Source: DASUXA01 sp036378155 (GTDB taxonomy: Bacteria > Actinomycetota > Actinomycetes > Mycobacteriales > Micromonosporaceae). From it: 64,000 nt of DNA. The notes below the pieces were generated by a model. The model worked only from the letters and a program-made list of their open reading frames with translations. It made no database searches and was not told the DNA's origin. Numbering within the stretch: the stretch's first letter is position 1; every line of letters begins with the position of its first letter. The DNA lies in assembly GCA_036378155.1 (NCBI GenBank), contig DASUXA010000044.1, positions 79,887 through 143,886 of the forward strand. The letters are read 5' to 3'. Shown here one piece after another: positions 16,954 to 24,999 of this stretch. Made by a program: the position numbers and the translations under genes.

Positions 16954-18003
16954 ATGAAGAGCGGGGTGGCGCCGGGCTCGTCCGACCCGCTCGATCCGGG
17001 CCGCCGGGCGACGATTCGCGAGGTCGCCGAGGCCGCCGGAGTGTCGCGGTCCACCGCGTCGCGGGCGCTGACCGGGCGTGGGTACGTCGCACAGCCGGTG
17101 CGCGAGCGGGTCCGGGAAGCCGCCCGCACCCTCGGGTACGTCCCCGACGCGATGGCGCGTCACCTGCGCCAACAAGCCAGCCAGTCGATCGGGGTGCTGG
17201 TCTCGGATCTGAGCAACCCGTTCTACGCGAGGCTCGCGTCCAGCATCAGTCAGCAGGCGCGCAAGCGGCAGTACACGATGATGCTGGTCGACGACGGGGG
17301 CTCGCCCGGCGTGGAGGTCGAGGCAGCCGAGGCGTTCGTGGCGCTACGCGTCGCCGGTGTCATCGTGACGCCGGTGTCCGCCGAGGTCAGCAGCTACCTC
17401 ACCCGGCAGCGGATCCCGGTGGTCGAGGTCGACCGGCAGTTCGCGGCGGGCGCGTGCGACGCCGTGATCGTGGACAACGAGAACGCCGCGCGAGGCGTCA
17501 CCGCGCGACTGCTGGCGCTGGGTCACCGCCGGATCGCGTTGGTGATCGACGAGATGCACTGGACCACGGGTCGCGACCGCCTCGCCGGCTACCAGGCGGC
17601 GTTCGCCGCCGCGCGGGTACCGCTCGATCCGTCGCTGATCGTGTCCGCCGGCTGGGACGTGAGCGCCGCCCAGCACGAGGCGCACAAGCTGCTCGGCGGG
17701 TCCGAGCCGCCCACCGCCGTGTTCGCCGCGAACAACGTGCTCGCCGAGGCGGTCTGGCGCGCCGCCGCCGAACTCGGCATCGGCATCCCGGAGCAGCTCA
17801 GCCTGGTGTCGTTCGACGACGTGCCGTGGATGAGCATGGTCCGACCGGGCGTGACGGCGGTTGCCCAGGACGCTGTCGCCCTCGGCGAGGCGGCGATCTC
17901 CCAACTGTTCGACCGCATCCAGTCCCCGGCAGCTCCGGTACGCACCGTGATGCTGTCGCTGACCGTCAGCGAGCGCGAGTCGACCGCGCCGCCGCCCGCG
18001 TGA
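16954..18003 (+). CDS. LacI-family transcriptional repressor
   Basis: 349 aa. The N-terminal helix-turn-helix ATIREVAEAAGVSRSTASRA (about 19-38) is followed by the hinge-helix region GYVPDAMARHLRQQ. Then comes a periplasmic-binding-protein-like effector domain with SIGVLVSDLSNPFYARLASS, GHRRIALVID, TAVFAANNVLA and LVSFDDVPWMSMVRPGVTAV. AGGAGG lies four bases before the ATG. It is the only LacI-family gene in the window, while five LacI-like palindromes lie in the surrounding glycosidase promoters, so it is the probable master repressor of 13055-37657. The effector is probably a mono- or disaccharide released by these enzymes (inference). Confidence 0.93.
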   Translation: MKSGVAPGSSDPLDPGRRATIREVAEAAGVSRSTASRALTGRGYVAQPVRERVREAARTLGYVPDAMARHLRQQASQSIGVLVSDLSNPFYARLASSISQQARKRQYTMMLVDDGGSPGVEVEAAEAFVALRVAGVIVTPVSAEVSSYLTRQRIPVVEVDRQFAAGACDAVIVDNENAARGVTARLLALGHRRIALVIDEMHWTTGRDRLAGYQAAFAAARVPLDPSLIVSAGWDVSAAQHEAHKLLGGSEPPTAVFAANNVLAEAVWRAAAELGIGIPEQLSLVSFDDVPWMSMVRPGVTAVAQDAVALGEAAISQLFDRIQSPAAPVRTVMLSLTVSERESTAPPPA

Positions 18004-18077
18004 GGTCCGGCCGCCGCCCGTGCGCCGGGGTGGCGGGTCCGGCGAGGTGACGCTGTCCGGCGGGTGGTTCCTCTGAT

Positions 18078-18121
18078 CCGTACAACAGTGGTGGTGTACG
18101 TACATCACCAGGGTTGTACGG
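18078..18121. repeat. 44-bp imperfect palindrome
   Basis: Two 22-bp arms meet at 18099/18100 with the centre TGTACGTACA. The outer ends read CCGTACAAC and GTTGTACGG, and the inner parts TGGTGGTGTAC and GTACATCACCA. Only three positions per arm fail to pair. It lies 74 bp after the LacI stop and 119 bp before the ROK minus-35. It lacks a U-run, so an ordinary intrinsic terminator is less likely than a protein-binding site; a cruciform or hairpin is possible. Confidence 0.7.
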
Positions 18122-18239
18122 TTCGGACGGCACCTGGCTCGTCCGCGACCGCTGCCCCTGAACAGCCGATTCCCATGTATGGCGGCGGGCGCGGTGGGGT
18201 GCTGAGCGTGGTGCCCGTAATTGGGACGAAAACCGACAG

Positions 18240-18268
18240 TTGACGGCGACCTCAGCGACTTCTAGGCT
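18240..18268 (+). promoter_or_regulatory. sigma70-type promoter of the ROK operon
   Basis: TTGACG (18240-18245), 17 bp spacer, TAGGCT (18263-18268). This is the best consensus-like promoter in the window. The expected transcript start falls within the operator at 18272-18289, so repression by occlusion is expected. Confidence 0.7.
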
Positions 18269-18271
18269 CGA

Positions 18272-18289
18272 TATGGGATCGATCCCATA
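18272..18289. promoter_or_regulatory. LacI-type operator B (perfect palindrome)
   Basis: TATGGGATCGATCCCATA is a perfect 18-bp palindrome with a central CG, placed three bases downstream of the minus-10 hexamer. Position and symmetry are those of a LacI-family operator. Confidence 0.8.
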
Positions 18290-18313
18290 AGCTGACGGGC
18301 CGAAAGGACGTGC

Positions 18314-19324
18314 ATGACCGTCACCGACCCCATCGCCGTGTCGCGCGGCGGTGACCCCCGGCCCGTCCTGGCACTCGACATCGGCGGGACCAAGTTGGCT
18401 GTCGGCGTCGTCACCGCCGACGGCGCCGCCCACGGCGTACTCGTCGAGCCGACACGACGCGAGGACGGATGGGCGGTGGTCACCCGACGGCTGTTCGACC
18501 TGGGACGACGGGCGATCGAAGCAGCCGGTCTGGGCGACGTACGAGCGGTCGGCATCGCCTGCGGCGGACCGCTGGACGCCGAGTCCGGAGTGGTCCTCTG
18601 CCCGCCGCACCTGCCGGACTGGATGGATGTACCGATCGGGCCGCTCGCGGCAGAGACCTTCGGTGTGCCGTTCGCGCTGCAGAACGACGCGACCGCCGGC
18701 GCGATCGCCGAGTACCGGTTCGGCGCCGGTCGCGGCACCAACACGATGGTGTACCTCACCGTGTCGACCGGCGTCGGCGGCGGAGCCGTCATCAACGGCA
18801 CGCTGCATACCGGTGCCGCGGGCAACGGCGGGGAGTTCGGGCACGTGACGGTACGTCGGGGCGGACGGCTGTGCGGCTGCGGCCGGCAGGGCTGCGTCGA
18901 GGCGTACGCCTCGGGCACGTCGATCGCCCAGCGCGCCCGCGAAGCCCTCGCCGCCGGAGCCTCGTCCTCCCTGTCCACAGTGCCCGCCGTCACCGCCGCC
19001 GACGTCGCGGAAGCCGCCGCGGCCGGCGACCCGCTCGCCGCCGAGGTATGGGCGGAGACGGTGGACCTGCTCGGCTCGGCGGTCACCGACCTGGTGAACG
19101 TCTTCGAGCCCGACCTCGTCGTCCTCGGCGGAGGAGTGACCCGGTCCGGAGCGATGCTCATCGACCCGGTTCGGGCGATCGTCGCGCGGGAGGCCATGGC
19201 GCCGGCTGCCGCGGCTGTCCGGGTGGTTCGCGCCGAACTCGGCGATCTGGTGTGTGTGGTGGGTGCCGGCGCGATCGGCCACGACGCGGTCGCCGGCCTC
19301 CGTACTGAGGAGGCACATGTCTGA
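18314..19324 (+). CDS. ROK-family sugar kinase
   Basis: 336 aa. ATP-binding LALDIGGTKLAVGVV (about 19-33), catalytic Asp in ALQNDATAG (Asp125), the ROK signature with GNGGEFGHVTV (His177), and the zinc-binding cluster LCGCGRQGCVEAY (Cys187, Cys189, Cys194). A repressor-type N-terminal helix-turn-helix is absent, so this is an enzyme and not a NagC/XylR regulator. Substrates in the family include glucose, mannose, fructose, N-acetylglucosamine and N-acetylmannosamine. Its operon with a SIS isomerase and a GH38 alpha-mannosidase suggests phosphorylation of mannose or a related hexose. It is driven by the promoter at 18240 and overlaps the next gene by 8 nt. Confidence 0.92.
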   Translation: MTVTDPIAVSRGGDPRPVLALDIGGTKLAVGVVTADGAAHGVLVEPTRREDGWAVVTRRLFDLGRRAIEAAGLGDVRAVGIACGGPLDAESGVVLCPPHLPDWMDVPIGPLAAETFGVPFALQNDATAGAIAEYRFGAGRGTNTMVYLTVSTGVGGGAVINGTLHTGAAGNGGEFGHVTVRRGGRLCGCGRQGCVEAYASGTSIAQRAREALAAGASSSLSTVPAVTAADVAEAAAAGDPLAAEVWAETVDLLGSAVTDLVNVFEPDLVVLGGGVTRSGAMLIDPVRAIVAREAMAPAAAAVRVVRAELGDLVCVVGAGAIGHDAVAGLRTEEAHV

Positions 19325-19898
19325 CTGGCTGCTGGCGCAGTTGTCGGACCACGTCGCCGTCGCGCGGGCGACGGCTGACCTGGCGGACGAGATCCGCAAG
19401 GCGGGGGCGCTGCTGTGCGAGACGTTCGAGCGGGGCGGGTTCGTGTACACCTTCGGCAACGGCGGCAGCGCCGCCGACGCCCAACACCTGACCGGTGAGC
19501 TGATCGGGCGGTACAAGCGCGACCGCCGACCGTTGCCGTCGGTCACCCTGAGCACCGACGCCAGCGTGCTCACCTGTATCGGCAACGACTACCGGTACGA
19601 CGACGTGTTCAGCAGACAGGTCGAGGCGCTGGCGCGACCGGGCGACACGGTCGTCGCGTTCACCACCAGTGGACGGTCGGCGAACGTGGTCGGCGGGCTG
19701 AAGACGGCGCGCGCCAACGGCGCGACGACGCTGCTGTTCGCCGGCGGCGACGGCGGTCCCGCCCGCGCGCACGCCGACTACCTGCTTCTCGCGCCGTCGA
19801 CGGTAACCGCGCGGATCCAGGAGACGCACACCCTGATGCTGCACGTGATCAGCGAAATCGTGGACGCCTGGGCGGCTGGAGAGGAGCCCTCGCCATGA
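19317..19898 (+). CDS. SIS-domain sugar-phosphate isomerase (GmhA-like)
   Basis: 193 aa single SIS domain, the length of phosphoheptose isomerase GmhA. FTFGNGGSAADAQHLTGEL-type phosphate loop at about 43-61 (with Tyr in place of the first Phe), then DTVVAFTTSGRSANVVGGLK and the C-terminal helix RIQETHTLMLHVISEIVD with the conserved Gln/Glu/His positions of GmhA. GGAGG precedes ATG 19317. GmhA converts sedoheptulose 7-phosphate to a heptose phosphate, but no other heptose-pathway gene is present, and the position between a hexose kinase and an alpha-mannosidase suggests a different aldose/ketose phosphate pair, for example mannose 6-phosphate. That reassignment is an inference. Confidence 0.85.
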   Translation: MSDWLLAQLSDHVAVARATADLADEIRKAGALLCETFERGGFVYTFGNGGSAADAQHLTGELIGRYKRDRRPLPSVTLSTDASVLTCIGNDYRYDDVFSRQVEALARPGDTVVAFTTSGRSANVVGGLKTARANGATTLLFAGGDGGPARAHADYLLLAPSTVTARIQETHTLMLHVISEIVDAWAAGEEPSP

Positions 19899-22657
19899 CC
19901 ACCTCCGACGTTCGTCAGCACCAGTTGATTCCACGACAGCGGCGGGGTCGCGCGCCGGTCGCCAACGCCCCGTCCGGGCAGCAGCCGTCCGACCTCGATC
20001 CCGCGCCCCGCCCGCCCGCCGCGCGGGACCGCACCATCCACATGGTCGGCAACGCCCACCTCGACCCCGTGTGGTTGTGGCCGTGGCAGGAGGGTTACCA
20101 GGAGGCGCGTGCCACGTTCTGGTCGGCGATCCACCGCATGGAGGAGTACCCCGACTTCGTCTTCACCTGCAACCAGGTGGTCCTGCTGACCTGGGTGGAG
20201 GAGTCCGACCCCGAGTTGTTCGCCCGGATCCGCGAACGGGTCGCCGAGGGACGTTGGCAGATGGTCGGCGGCTGGTGGGTCGAGCCGGACTGCAACATGC
20301 CGTCGGGCGAGTCGTTCGTCCGGCAGGGCCTGTACGGGCAGCGGTACCTGAAGGAGAAGTTCGGGGTGACCGCGACGGTGGGCATGAACGTCGACCCGTT
20401 CGGACACCACGCGATGCTGCCGCAGATCCTGCGGGGACAGGGCATGGACTCGTACTGCTTCCTGCGACCCGGACCGCACGAGAGCGCCCTCACCGGTACC
20501 GCCTTCTGGTGGGAGTCCCCGGACGGCTCGCGGGTGCTCGCGTACCGCATTCCGTTCGAGTACTGCAGCCCGCCGGGCGACGTCGCCGGGCAGACCGACA
20601 AGGCGCTCGGGGCGCTCGACCAGAGCCTCGGCGACATGATGGTCTTCTACGGGGTGGGTAACCACGGTGGCGGTCCGACCAGGGCGAACATCGAGTCGAT
20701 CCACCGGTACGACCGGATGGGCACCTTCGGTCGGATGGTGATGTCGTCGCCGCGCCGGTACCTCGACGAGTTCGTCGACCGGCTCGGTCCGGACGGGCTG
20801 GCGAAGCTGCGGGTGTGGCGGGACGACCTGCAGATGCACGCCCCCGGCTGCTACTCCGCCCACTCCGGGATCAAGCTGTGGCAGCGCCGCGCCCAGGCGG
20901 CGATCCTGTCCGCCGAGCGGTGGGCGGTGGTCGGCTCGGCGCTGTTCGGGCTGGACTATCCGCGTGCCGACCTCGGCAGGGCGTGGCAGCAGATCCTGTT
21001 CAACCAGTTCCACGACGTACTGCCCGGCTCGGCGATCGAGAGCGCGTACGACGACGCCCGCGACCAACTGGGCGAGGCGGTCGCCATCGCGAAGCGGGTC
21101 GTCGCCCGTACCCACAACGTCGTCGCCCGACAGGTCGACATCCCGCTGGAGGAGGGCACTCAGCCGGTACTGGTGTTCAACGCCCATCCGTGGCCGGTGA
21201 CCACCCAGGTCGAGTTGCAGTACGGGTCGCAGCCGACCGGGGTACACGTGGTCGACTCGGACGGGGCGGTGACCGTCTCGCAGCGCACCCAGTCGGTGGC
21301 GACCACCGACGACAAGGGGCGAGGCGCGACCGTGTTCGAGGCGGTGCTGCCCCCGCTCGGCTACCGGCTGTACCGGCTGCGACCCGGTCCCGCCCCGGCG
21401 GGCGCGCGGCTCAGCGCCCAGCCGCCCGGCACGCTGCAGGTCAGCCGGACGGTACTCGAGAACGACCTGCTGCGCGTCGAGATCGACCCGCGTACCGGCT
21501 GGCTGTCCTCGCTGCTCGACAAGCGGACCGGCGTGGACGTGGTCGCCGGCGCGCGGGGCGAGCACACCCAGGTCTGCCAGGACCCGACCGACACCTGGGG
21601 GCATCGGGTGGTGTCGTACCGGTGGCCGGGCGAGGCGATGCGGACCACCCGGATCACGGTGCGCGAGGCGGGACCGCTGCGGGCGCGGCTGCGGGTCGAA
21701 CGTGAGTGGCACCGTTCCACCATGGTCGAGGAGTTCCTCCTCGGGCACCGGGACGACCACGTCGAGGTGCGCGTGTCCATCGACTGGCGCGAGCAGGCTC
21801 ACCTGCTGAAACTCTGCTTCCCCACGGTCGTCGAGGATCCGGTGTCGACGTACGAGATCCCGTTCGGGGCGATCGAGCAGCCGGTCGACGGGGGCGAGAA
21901 TCCAGCGCAGTCCTGGGTGGACATCACCGGTACCGTGGGCGGTCGCCCCGCTGGGCTCGCCGTCGTCAACAACGCCAAGCACGGGTACGACGTCTCGCCC
22001 GGCACACCGGGAGGCGACACGCCGAGCATCGGCATCACGGCGGTACGCAGTCCCGTGTACTCCTGGCACGACCCGCGCCAACTCGACCCGGACGGTTTCT
22101 ACTCCTATCAGGACCAGGGTGTGCAGTCGTTCCGGTACCTGCTGGTGCCGCACGCCGGCGACTGGCGGGCGGCGGGACTGACCAGGCGCGCCGCGGAACT
22201 CGGCGCCCCGCCACGCGCGATGTTGGAGAGCTTCCACCCCGGCGGGTTGCCGCCCCGGCAGAGCTATGTGTCCGACGGCGGCGACCAGGTGATGATCACC
22301 GCGATCAAGGGCAGTGAGGACGGCGACGGTACCGCCGACCTGATCGTGCGAGCGGTGGAGACCACCGGACGTCCGGCTCGCGCCCGGATCGAGTTGCCGG
22401 TCGTCGGGCGGGTGATCGACGCCGACTTCGGGGCGTGGCAGATCCGGACGTTCCGGGTACCCGCCGGTGGTGGCGCGGTGCGCGAGGTCGACCTCGTCGA
22501 GTGGGATCTCGCCGACGGCGGTCACGGTCCGTTCGAGGTGTCCGCGACCGCGTTCGCGCCGGGCGGGCGTCGGCGTACCGAACCGGATCACGACTCGTCC
22601 GACGCGACCCCGCCCGCCGAGGGGATGTCGCCGGGGCAGCGCCGTCGCGGTAGCTGA
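19895..22657 (+). CDS. GH38 alpha-mannosidase (first copy)
   Basis: 920 aa. After a 45-residue Pro/Gln/Arg-rich tail unlike a signal peptide, the catalytic domain starts with HMVGNAHLDPVWLWPWQEG, where His55 and Asp57 are zinc ligands. Further motifs are GRWQMVGGWWVEPDCNMPSGE and VGMNVDPFGHHAMLPQIL with nucleophile Asp167. ILFNQFHDVLPGS lies in the helical domain near residue 370. The second half is the beta-sandwich typical of GH38, with HPWPVTT and DRRTGWLSSLL-like elements. Third gene of the ROK/SIS/GH38 operon, overlapping the isomerase stop as ATGA. It would release alpha-linked mannose intracellularly, feeding the kinase and isomerase upstream. Family certain; linkage preference unknown. 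Confidence 0.93.
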   Translation: MTTSDVRQHQLIPRQRRGRAPVANAPSGQQPSDLDPAPRPPAARDRTIHMVGNAHLDPVWLWPWQEGYQEARATFWSAIHRMEEYPDFVFTCNQVVLLTWVEESDPELFARIRERVAEGRWQMVGGWWVEPDCNMPSGESFVRQGLYGQRYLKEKFGVTATVGMNVDPFGHHAMLPQILRGQGMDSYCFLRPGPHESALTGTAFWWESPDGSRVLAYRIPFEYCSPPGDVAGQTDKALGALDQSLGDMMVFYGVGNHGGGPTRANIESIHRYDRMGTFGRMVMSSPRRYLDEFVDRLGPDGLAKLRVWRDDLQMHAPGCYSAHSGIKLWQRRAQAAILSAERWAVVGSALFGLDYPRADLGRAWQQILFNQFHDVLPGSAIESAYDDARDQLGEAVAIAKRVVARTHNVVARQVDIPLEEGTQPVLVFNAHPWPVTTQVELQYGSQPTGVHVVDSDGAVTVSQRTQSVATTDDKGRGATVFEAVLPPLGYRLYRLRPGPAPAGARLSAQPPGTLQVSRTVLENDLLRVEIDPRTGWLSSLLDKRTGVDVVAGARGEHTQVCQDPTDTWGHRVVSYRWPGEAMRTTRITVREAGPLRARLRVEREWHRSTMVEEFLLGHRDDHVEVRVSIDWREQAHLLKLCFPTVVEDPVSTYEIPFGAIEQPVDGGENPAQSWVDITGTVGGRPAGLAVVNNAKHGYDVSPGTPGGDTPSIGITAVRSPVYSWHDPRQLDPDGFYSYQDQGVQSFRYLLVPHAGDWRAAGLTRRAAELGAPPRAMLESFHPGGLPPRQSYVSDGGDQVMITAIKGSEDGDGTADLIVRAVETTGRPARARIELPVVGRVIDADFGAWQIRTFRVPAGGGAVREVDLVEWDLADGGHGPFEVSATAFAPGGRRRTEPDHDSSDATPPAEGMSPGQRRRGS

Positions 22658-22697
22658 CCGGGCTGCGGCGGAGGCAGCCGCCGAGAGATGTGTGGCT

Positions 22698-22707
22698 ACA
22701 AATTTGT
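22698..22707. promoter_or_regulatory. AT-rich palindrome in the vapB promoter
   Basis: ACAAATTTGT, a perfect 10-bp palindrome in the most AT-rich spot of the area. It lies just before the minus-10 TACATT (22710-22715). This is a good candidate for antitoxin autoregulation. Confidence 0.5.
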
Positions 22708-22709
22708 GA

Positions 22710-22715
22710 TACATT
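22710..22715 (+). promoter_or_regulatory. minus-10 of leaderless vapB transcript
   Basis: TACATT, then 6 nt, then ATG 22722, with no Shine-Dalgarno sequence in between. Confidence 0.55.
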
Positions 22716-22721
22716 TCCGCC

Positions 22722-23018
22722 ATGGCAACGCTCGGCGAACACTCGGTGGGCCTTCGGGAACTCCGTCACTACACCAGTGAAGTGCTGGCCAGGGTTCGGC
22801 ACGGGGAGACGATCGACGTGACGGAGTACGGACGGCTCGTGGCGCGGATCGTGCCGGTGCAGGAACGGGAACCTACCCCAACCCTCGAGCGCTTGATCGC
22901 CGCCGGCCGCGTGCGGCTGGCAACGCGACCGGGGTACCGGCCTCCGATGAGGCCGGGGGACGGAACCAATCGGCTCACCGACGCGCTCGCCTCGCTGCGT
23001 GACGAGGAGCGTTGGTGA
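22722..23018 (+). CDS. Phd/YefM-type antitoxin
   Basis: 98 aa. The N-terminal part SVGLRELRHYTSEVLARVRHGETIDVTEYGRLVARIVPV is a classic Phd/YefM DNA-binding domain (about 8-46). The C-terminal half is basic then acidic, and would wrap the toxin. It overlaps the PIN toxin gene as GTGA, the usual antitoxin-first arrangement. The pair probably represses its own promoter via the palindrome at 22698. It sits as an island between a mannosidase and a sulfatase and has no other mobile-element sign. Confidence 0.9.
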   Translation: MATLGEHSVGLRELRHYTSEVLARVRHGETIDVTEYGRLVARIVPVQEREPTPTLERLIAAGRVRLATRPGYRPPMRPGDGTNRLTDALASLRDEERW

Positions 23019-23416
23019 CCGTCTACTACGTCGACACCTCCGCGGCGCTCAAGCTGTTGGTCGAAGAGCACCATTCCCGCGCCTTCGGCGAGTTCTACGA
23101 CGAGAATTCCGGCGCGTCCTGGGTCAGCTCAGCGCTTTTGCGCATCGAGCTGATCCGTGCGGTGACGAGATCGGCGCCGGCCCTCCTTCCGGACGCGCGG
23201 GGTCTGCTGCTCGCCTTCGACTACGTCAACATCGACGATGAGATCGTCGACGGGGCGATGAACGAGCCGGACCGTGGGCTTCGTTCGCTGGACGCGATCC
23301 ACCTTGCCACCGCGCGGGTGCTCGGGTCCGATCTCACCGGTCTGGTGACCTACGACGACCGCCTGGCGAATGCGGCGAACGACGCAGGCATCCCTGTGGT
23401 CACCCCCAAAGGCTGA
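23015..23416 (+). CDS. VapC-type PIN-domain ribonuclease toxin
   Basis: 133 aa PIN domain. Acidic residues of the metal site are visible: Asp in VYYVDTSAALKLL (Asp7 region), Glu in LLRIELIRAV, Asp in RSLDAIHLATA, and Asp-Asp in GLVTYDDRLANAA. The GTG start overlaps the antitoxin stop; a TTG three bases upstream is an alternative. VapC toxins cut tRNA or rRNA when released from their antitoxin. All acidic positions are intact, so it looks functional. It converges on the sulfatase gene, with 28 bp between stops and no clear terminator. Confidence 0.9.
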   Translation: MTVYYVDTSAALKLLVEEHHSRAFGEFYDENSGASWVSSALLRIELIRAVTRSAPALLPDARGLLLAFDYVNIDDEIVDGAMNEPDRGLRSLDAIHLATARVLGSDLTGLVTYDDRLANAANDAGIPVVTPKG

Positions 23417-23444
23417 TTGGGTGTTCGCTGCCGCCGAAACTCAA

Positions 23445-24905
23445 CTAGGGCGACAGCCTCGGGTACAGCCGGGTCGCGTCCCGCGACACCTGGAATTTCC
23501 AGGACCGACCGGGCGGGGTACCGGCGACGGTGACCCGCCGTTCCCGCTGGCTGCGCAGGATGTCGGCGCGCAACGTCTCGATGGAAAGCCCCGCGAACAG
23601 TTCCGCGTGCATCGCCGCCCGTACCGACGCCAGCGCCGGATCGTCCGCCCGGTTCGTCACCTCCATCGGATCGGCGACCAGGTCGAACAGCAGCGGCTGG
23701 TGCCCGTGCACGTAGACGTACTTGTACCGGGCGGTACGCAGCCCCAGCATCGGCTCGACCGTCCCCTCCGCGAGGTACTCGAACGGCACGCCGCTCGTCC
23801 GGGCGACGCCCGCCCCGGTCAGCGCCGACCGCAGCGAGACTCCGTCCAGGTCGGCGAGGTGCTCGTCCTTGTCCGGTACCTCCGCCAGGTCCAGCACCGT
23901 CGCGGTCACGTCCAGCAGCGACACCGGCGCGTCGTGGCGTCCGCCGCGCACCCCGGGACCCGCGACGATCAGCGGTACCTTCGCCGCACCGTCGCGGTAC
24001 GTCCGTTTGAACCACATGCCGTGCTCGCCGAGCATCTCGCCGTGGTCGCTGGTGAACATCACGACGGTGTCGTCGGTGAGCCCGAGCCGGTCCAGTTCGG
24101 CGAGCAGGCGCCCCACCACATCGTCGACGTAGCTGACCGCCGCGTAGTACGCGCGCCGCGCCTGCGCGACCTCGTGTTCGGACAACGGGTACCGGTCCGC
24201 CTCGTGGTGGATCTGAATCCACTGGTCGAACGGGTGCAACTCGGCGAAGGGTCGACCGGGGGCGCGGACCGGCGGGATGTCGACGCCGTCGTACCGGTCC
24301 CAGTACTCCTGCGGCACCAGGAACGGGTCGTGCGGGTGGACGAACGACGCGCACAGGAAGAACGGTTCCTGCTCCTGGCTGAGCTGCCGCAGCTTCGCCA
24401 GCGAGGTGTGCAGCACCTCGTCGTCGTACGACAGTTGCAGGCTCCACGGGCGTACCGGCGGGTACCGCAGCCGCCGCACGCTGGTGCCCTCGTTCGGGAC
24501 CGGTCCGAGCGTCCAGTCCGGAGTCAGGAAGAGCTCTGCCGGGGACACGTCGGCGGTCAGGCGCTCGGCGAACCCGTGCAGCTGGTCCGGTCCGACGAAG
24601 TGCATCTTGCCGGACAGCACCGTGGTGTACCCGGCGCGATTGAGGTGGTGTGCCACGGTCGGGGCGCTCGCCGGCAGTTCGGACCCGTTGTCGTACACGC
24701 CGTACCGGCGCGCCAGTTTGCCGGTCATCAGCGACGCGCGCGACGGGCAGCAGATCGGCGACGTGGCGTACGCGTTGCTGAACGTCGCGCCTCGCGCCAC
24801 GAGTTCGTCGAGGTGCGGGGTGCGGACTGCGGGATGCCCGAGCGCGCCGACGACGTCGTACGCCATCTGGTCCACGACGATCAGAAGGATGTTCGGGCGG
24901 GACAT
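23445..24905 (-). CDS. type I (formylglycine) sulfatase, choline-sulfatase-like
   Basis: 486 aa. The N-terminus MSRPNILLIVVDQMAYDVVG holds the calcium-site Asp12. The activation motif is ICCPSRASLMTGK: Cys52 of C-x-P-S-R would be converted to formylglycine by an FGE encoded elsewhere, and the same stretch supplies Arg56. Later motifs are SGKMHFVG, FVHPHDPF and MFTSDHGEMLGEHGMWFKRT. Overall layout resembles choline sulfatases and carbohydrate sulfatases. No signal peptide, so it is cytoplasmic. GAGGAG precedes ATG 24905. It is divergent from GH1 at 25000, sharing LacI-like operator C. Context suggests a sulfated sugar or glycan; substrate inferred only from position. Confidence 0.9.
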   Translation of the reverse strand: MSRPNILLIVVDQMAYDVVGALGHPAVRTPHLDELVARGATFSNAYATSPICCPSRASLMTGKLARRYGVYDNGSELPASAPTVAHHLNRAGYTTVLSGKMHFVGPDQLHGFAERLTADVSPAELFLTPDWTLGPVPNEGTSVRRLRYPPVRPWSLQLSYDDEVLHTSLAKLRQLSQEQEPFFLCASFVHPHDPFLVPQEYWDRYDGVDIPPVRAPGRPFAELHPFDQWIQIHHEADRYPLSEHEVAQARRAYYAAVSYVDDVVGRLLAELDRLGLTDDTVVMFTSDHGEMLGEHGMWFKRTYRDGAAKVPLIVAGPGVRGGRHDAPVSLLDVTATVLDLAEVPDKDEHLADLDGVSLRSALTGAGVARTSGVPFEYLAEGTVEPMLGLRTARYKYVYVHGHQPLLFDLVADPMEVTNRADDPALASVRAAMHAELFAGLSIETLRADILRSQRERRVTVAGTPPGRSWKFQVSRDATRLYPRLSP

Positions 24906-24962
24906 CCGGGCTCCTCGCGGGTCGCGGTCGCCGGCGGTCGCCTTGGCGACGACCACATTGGA

Positions 24963-24976
24963 TGACAACGTTCCCA
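24963..24976. promoter_or_regulatory. LacI-type operator C (sulfatase / GH1 promoter)
   Basis: TGACAACGTTCCCA, read on the other strand TGGGAACGTTGTCA. It shares the ACGTTCCCA half-site with operator A and has the central CG. It lies in the 94-bp divergent promoter about 12 bp upstream of the minus-10 of the GH1 gene, covering its minus-35 region. Confidence 0.58.
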
Positions 24977-24987
24977 CATCGCTCCGG

Positions 24988-24993
24988 TACAGT
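24988..24993 (+). promoter_or_regulatory. minus-10 of leaderless GH1 transcript
   Basis: TACAGT, then 6 nt, then ATG 25000; no Shine-Dalgarno sequence. Confidence 0.55.
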
Positions 24994-24999
24994 CCAGAC

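Larger units (their letters stand above)
18004..18313. other. 310-bp regulatory intergenic region
   Basis: No open frame with coding character is seen. From left to right it holds the 44-bp imperfect palindrome at 18078-18121, a plain stretch to about 18235, a promoter at 18240-18268, the perfect LacI-type operator at 18272-18289 and an AAAGGA ribosome site before ATG 18314. Confidence 0.7.

Noticed and set aside
18078..18121. Phage or element attachment site
   Set aside because: No integrase, tRNA gene or duplicated copy lies in the window; a palindrome alone is not evidence.
22680..23420. Mobile-element boundary around the toxin-antitoxin genes
   Set aside because: No transposase, flanking direct repeat or inverted repeat was seen, and base composition of the genes stays similar to the neighbours apart from the promoter.
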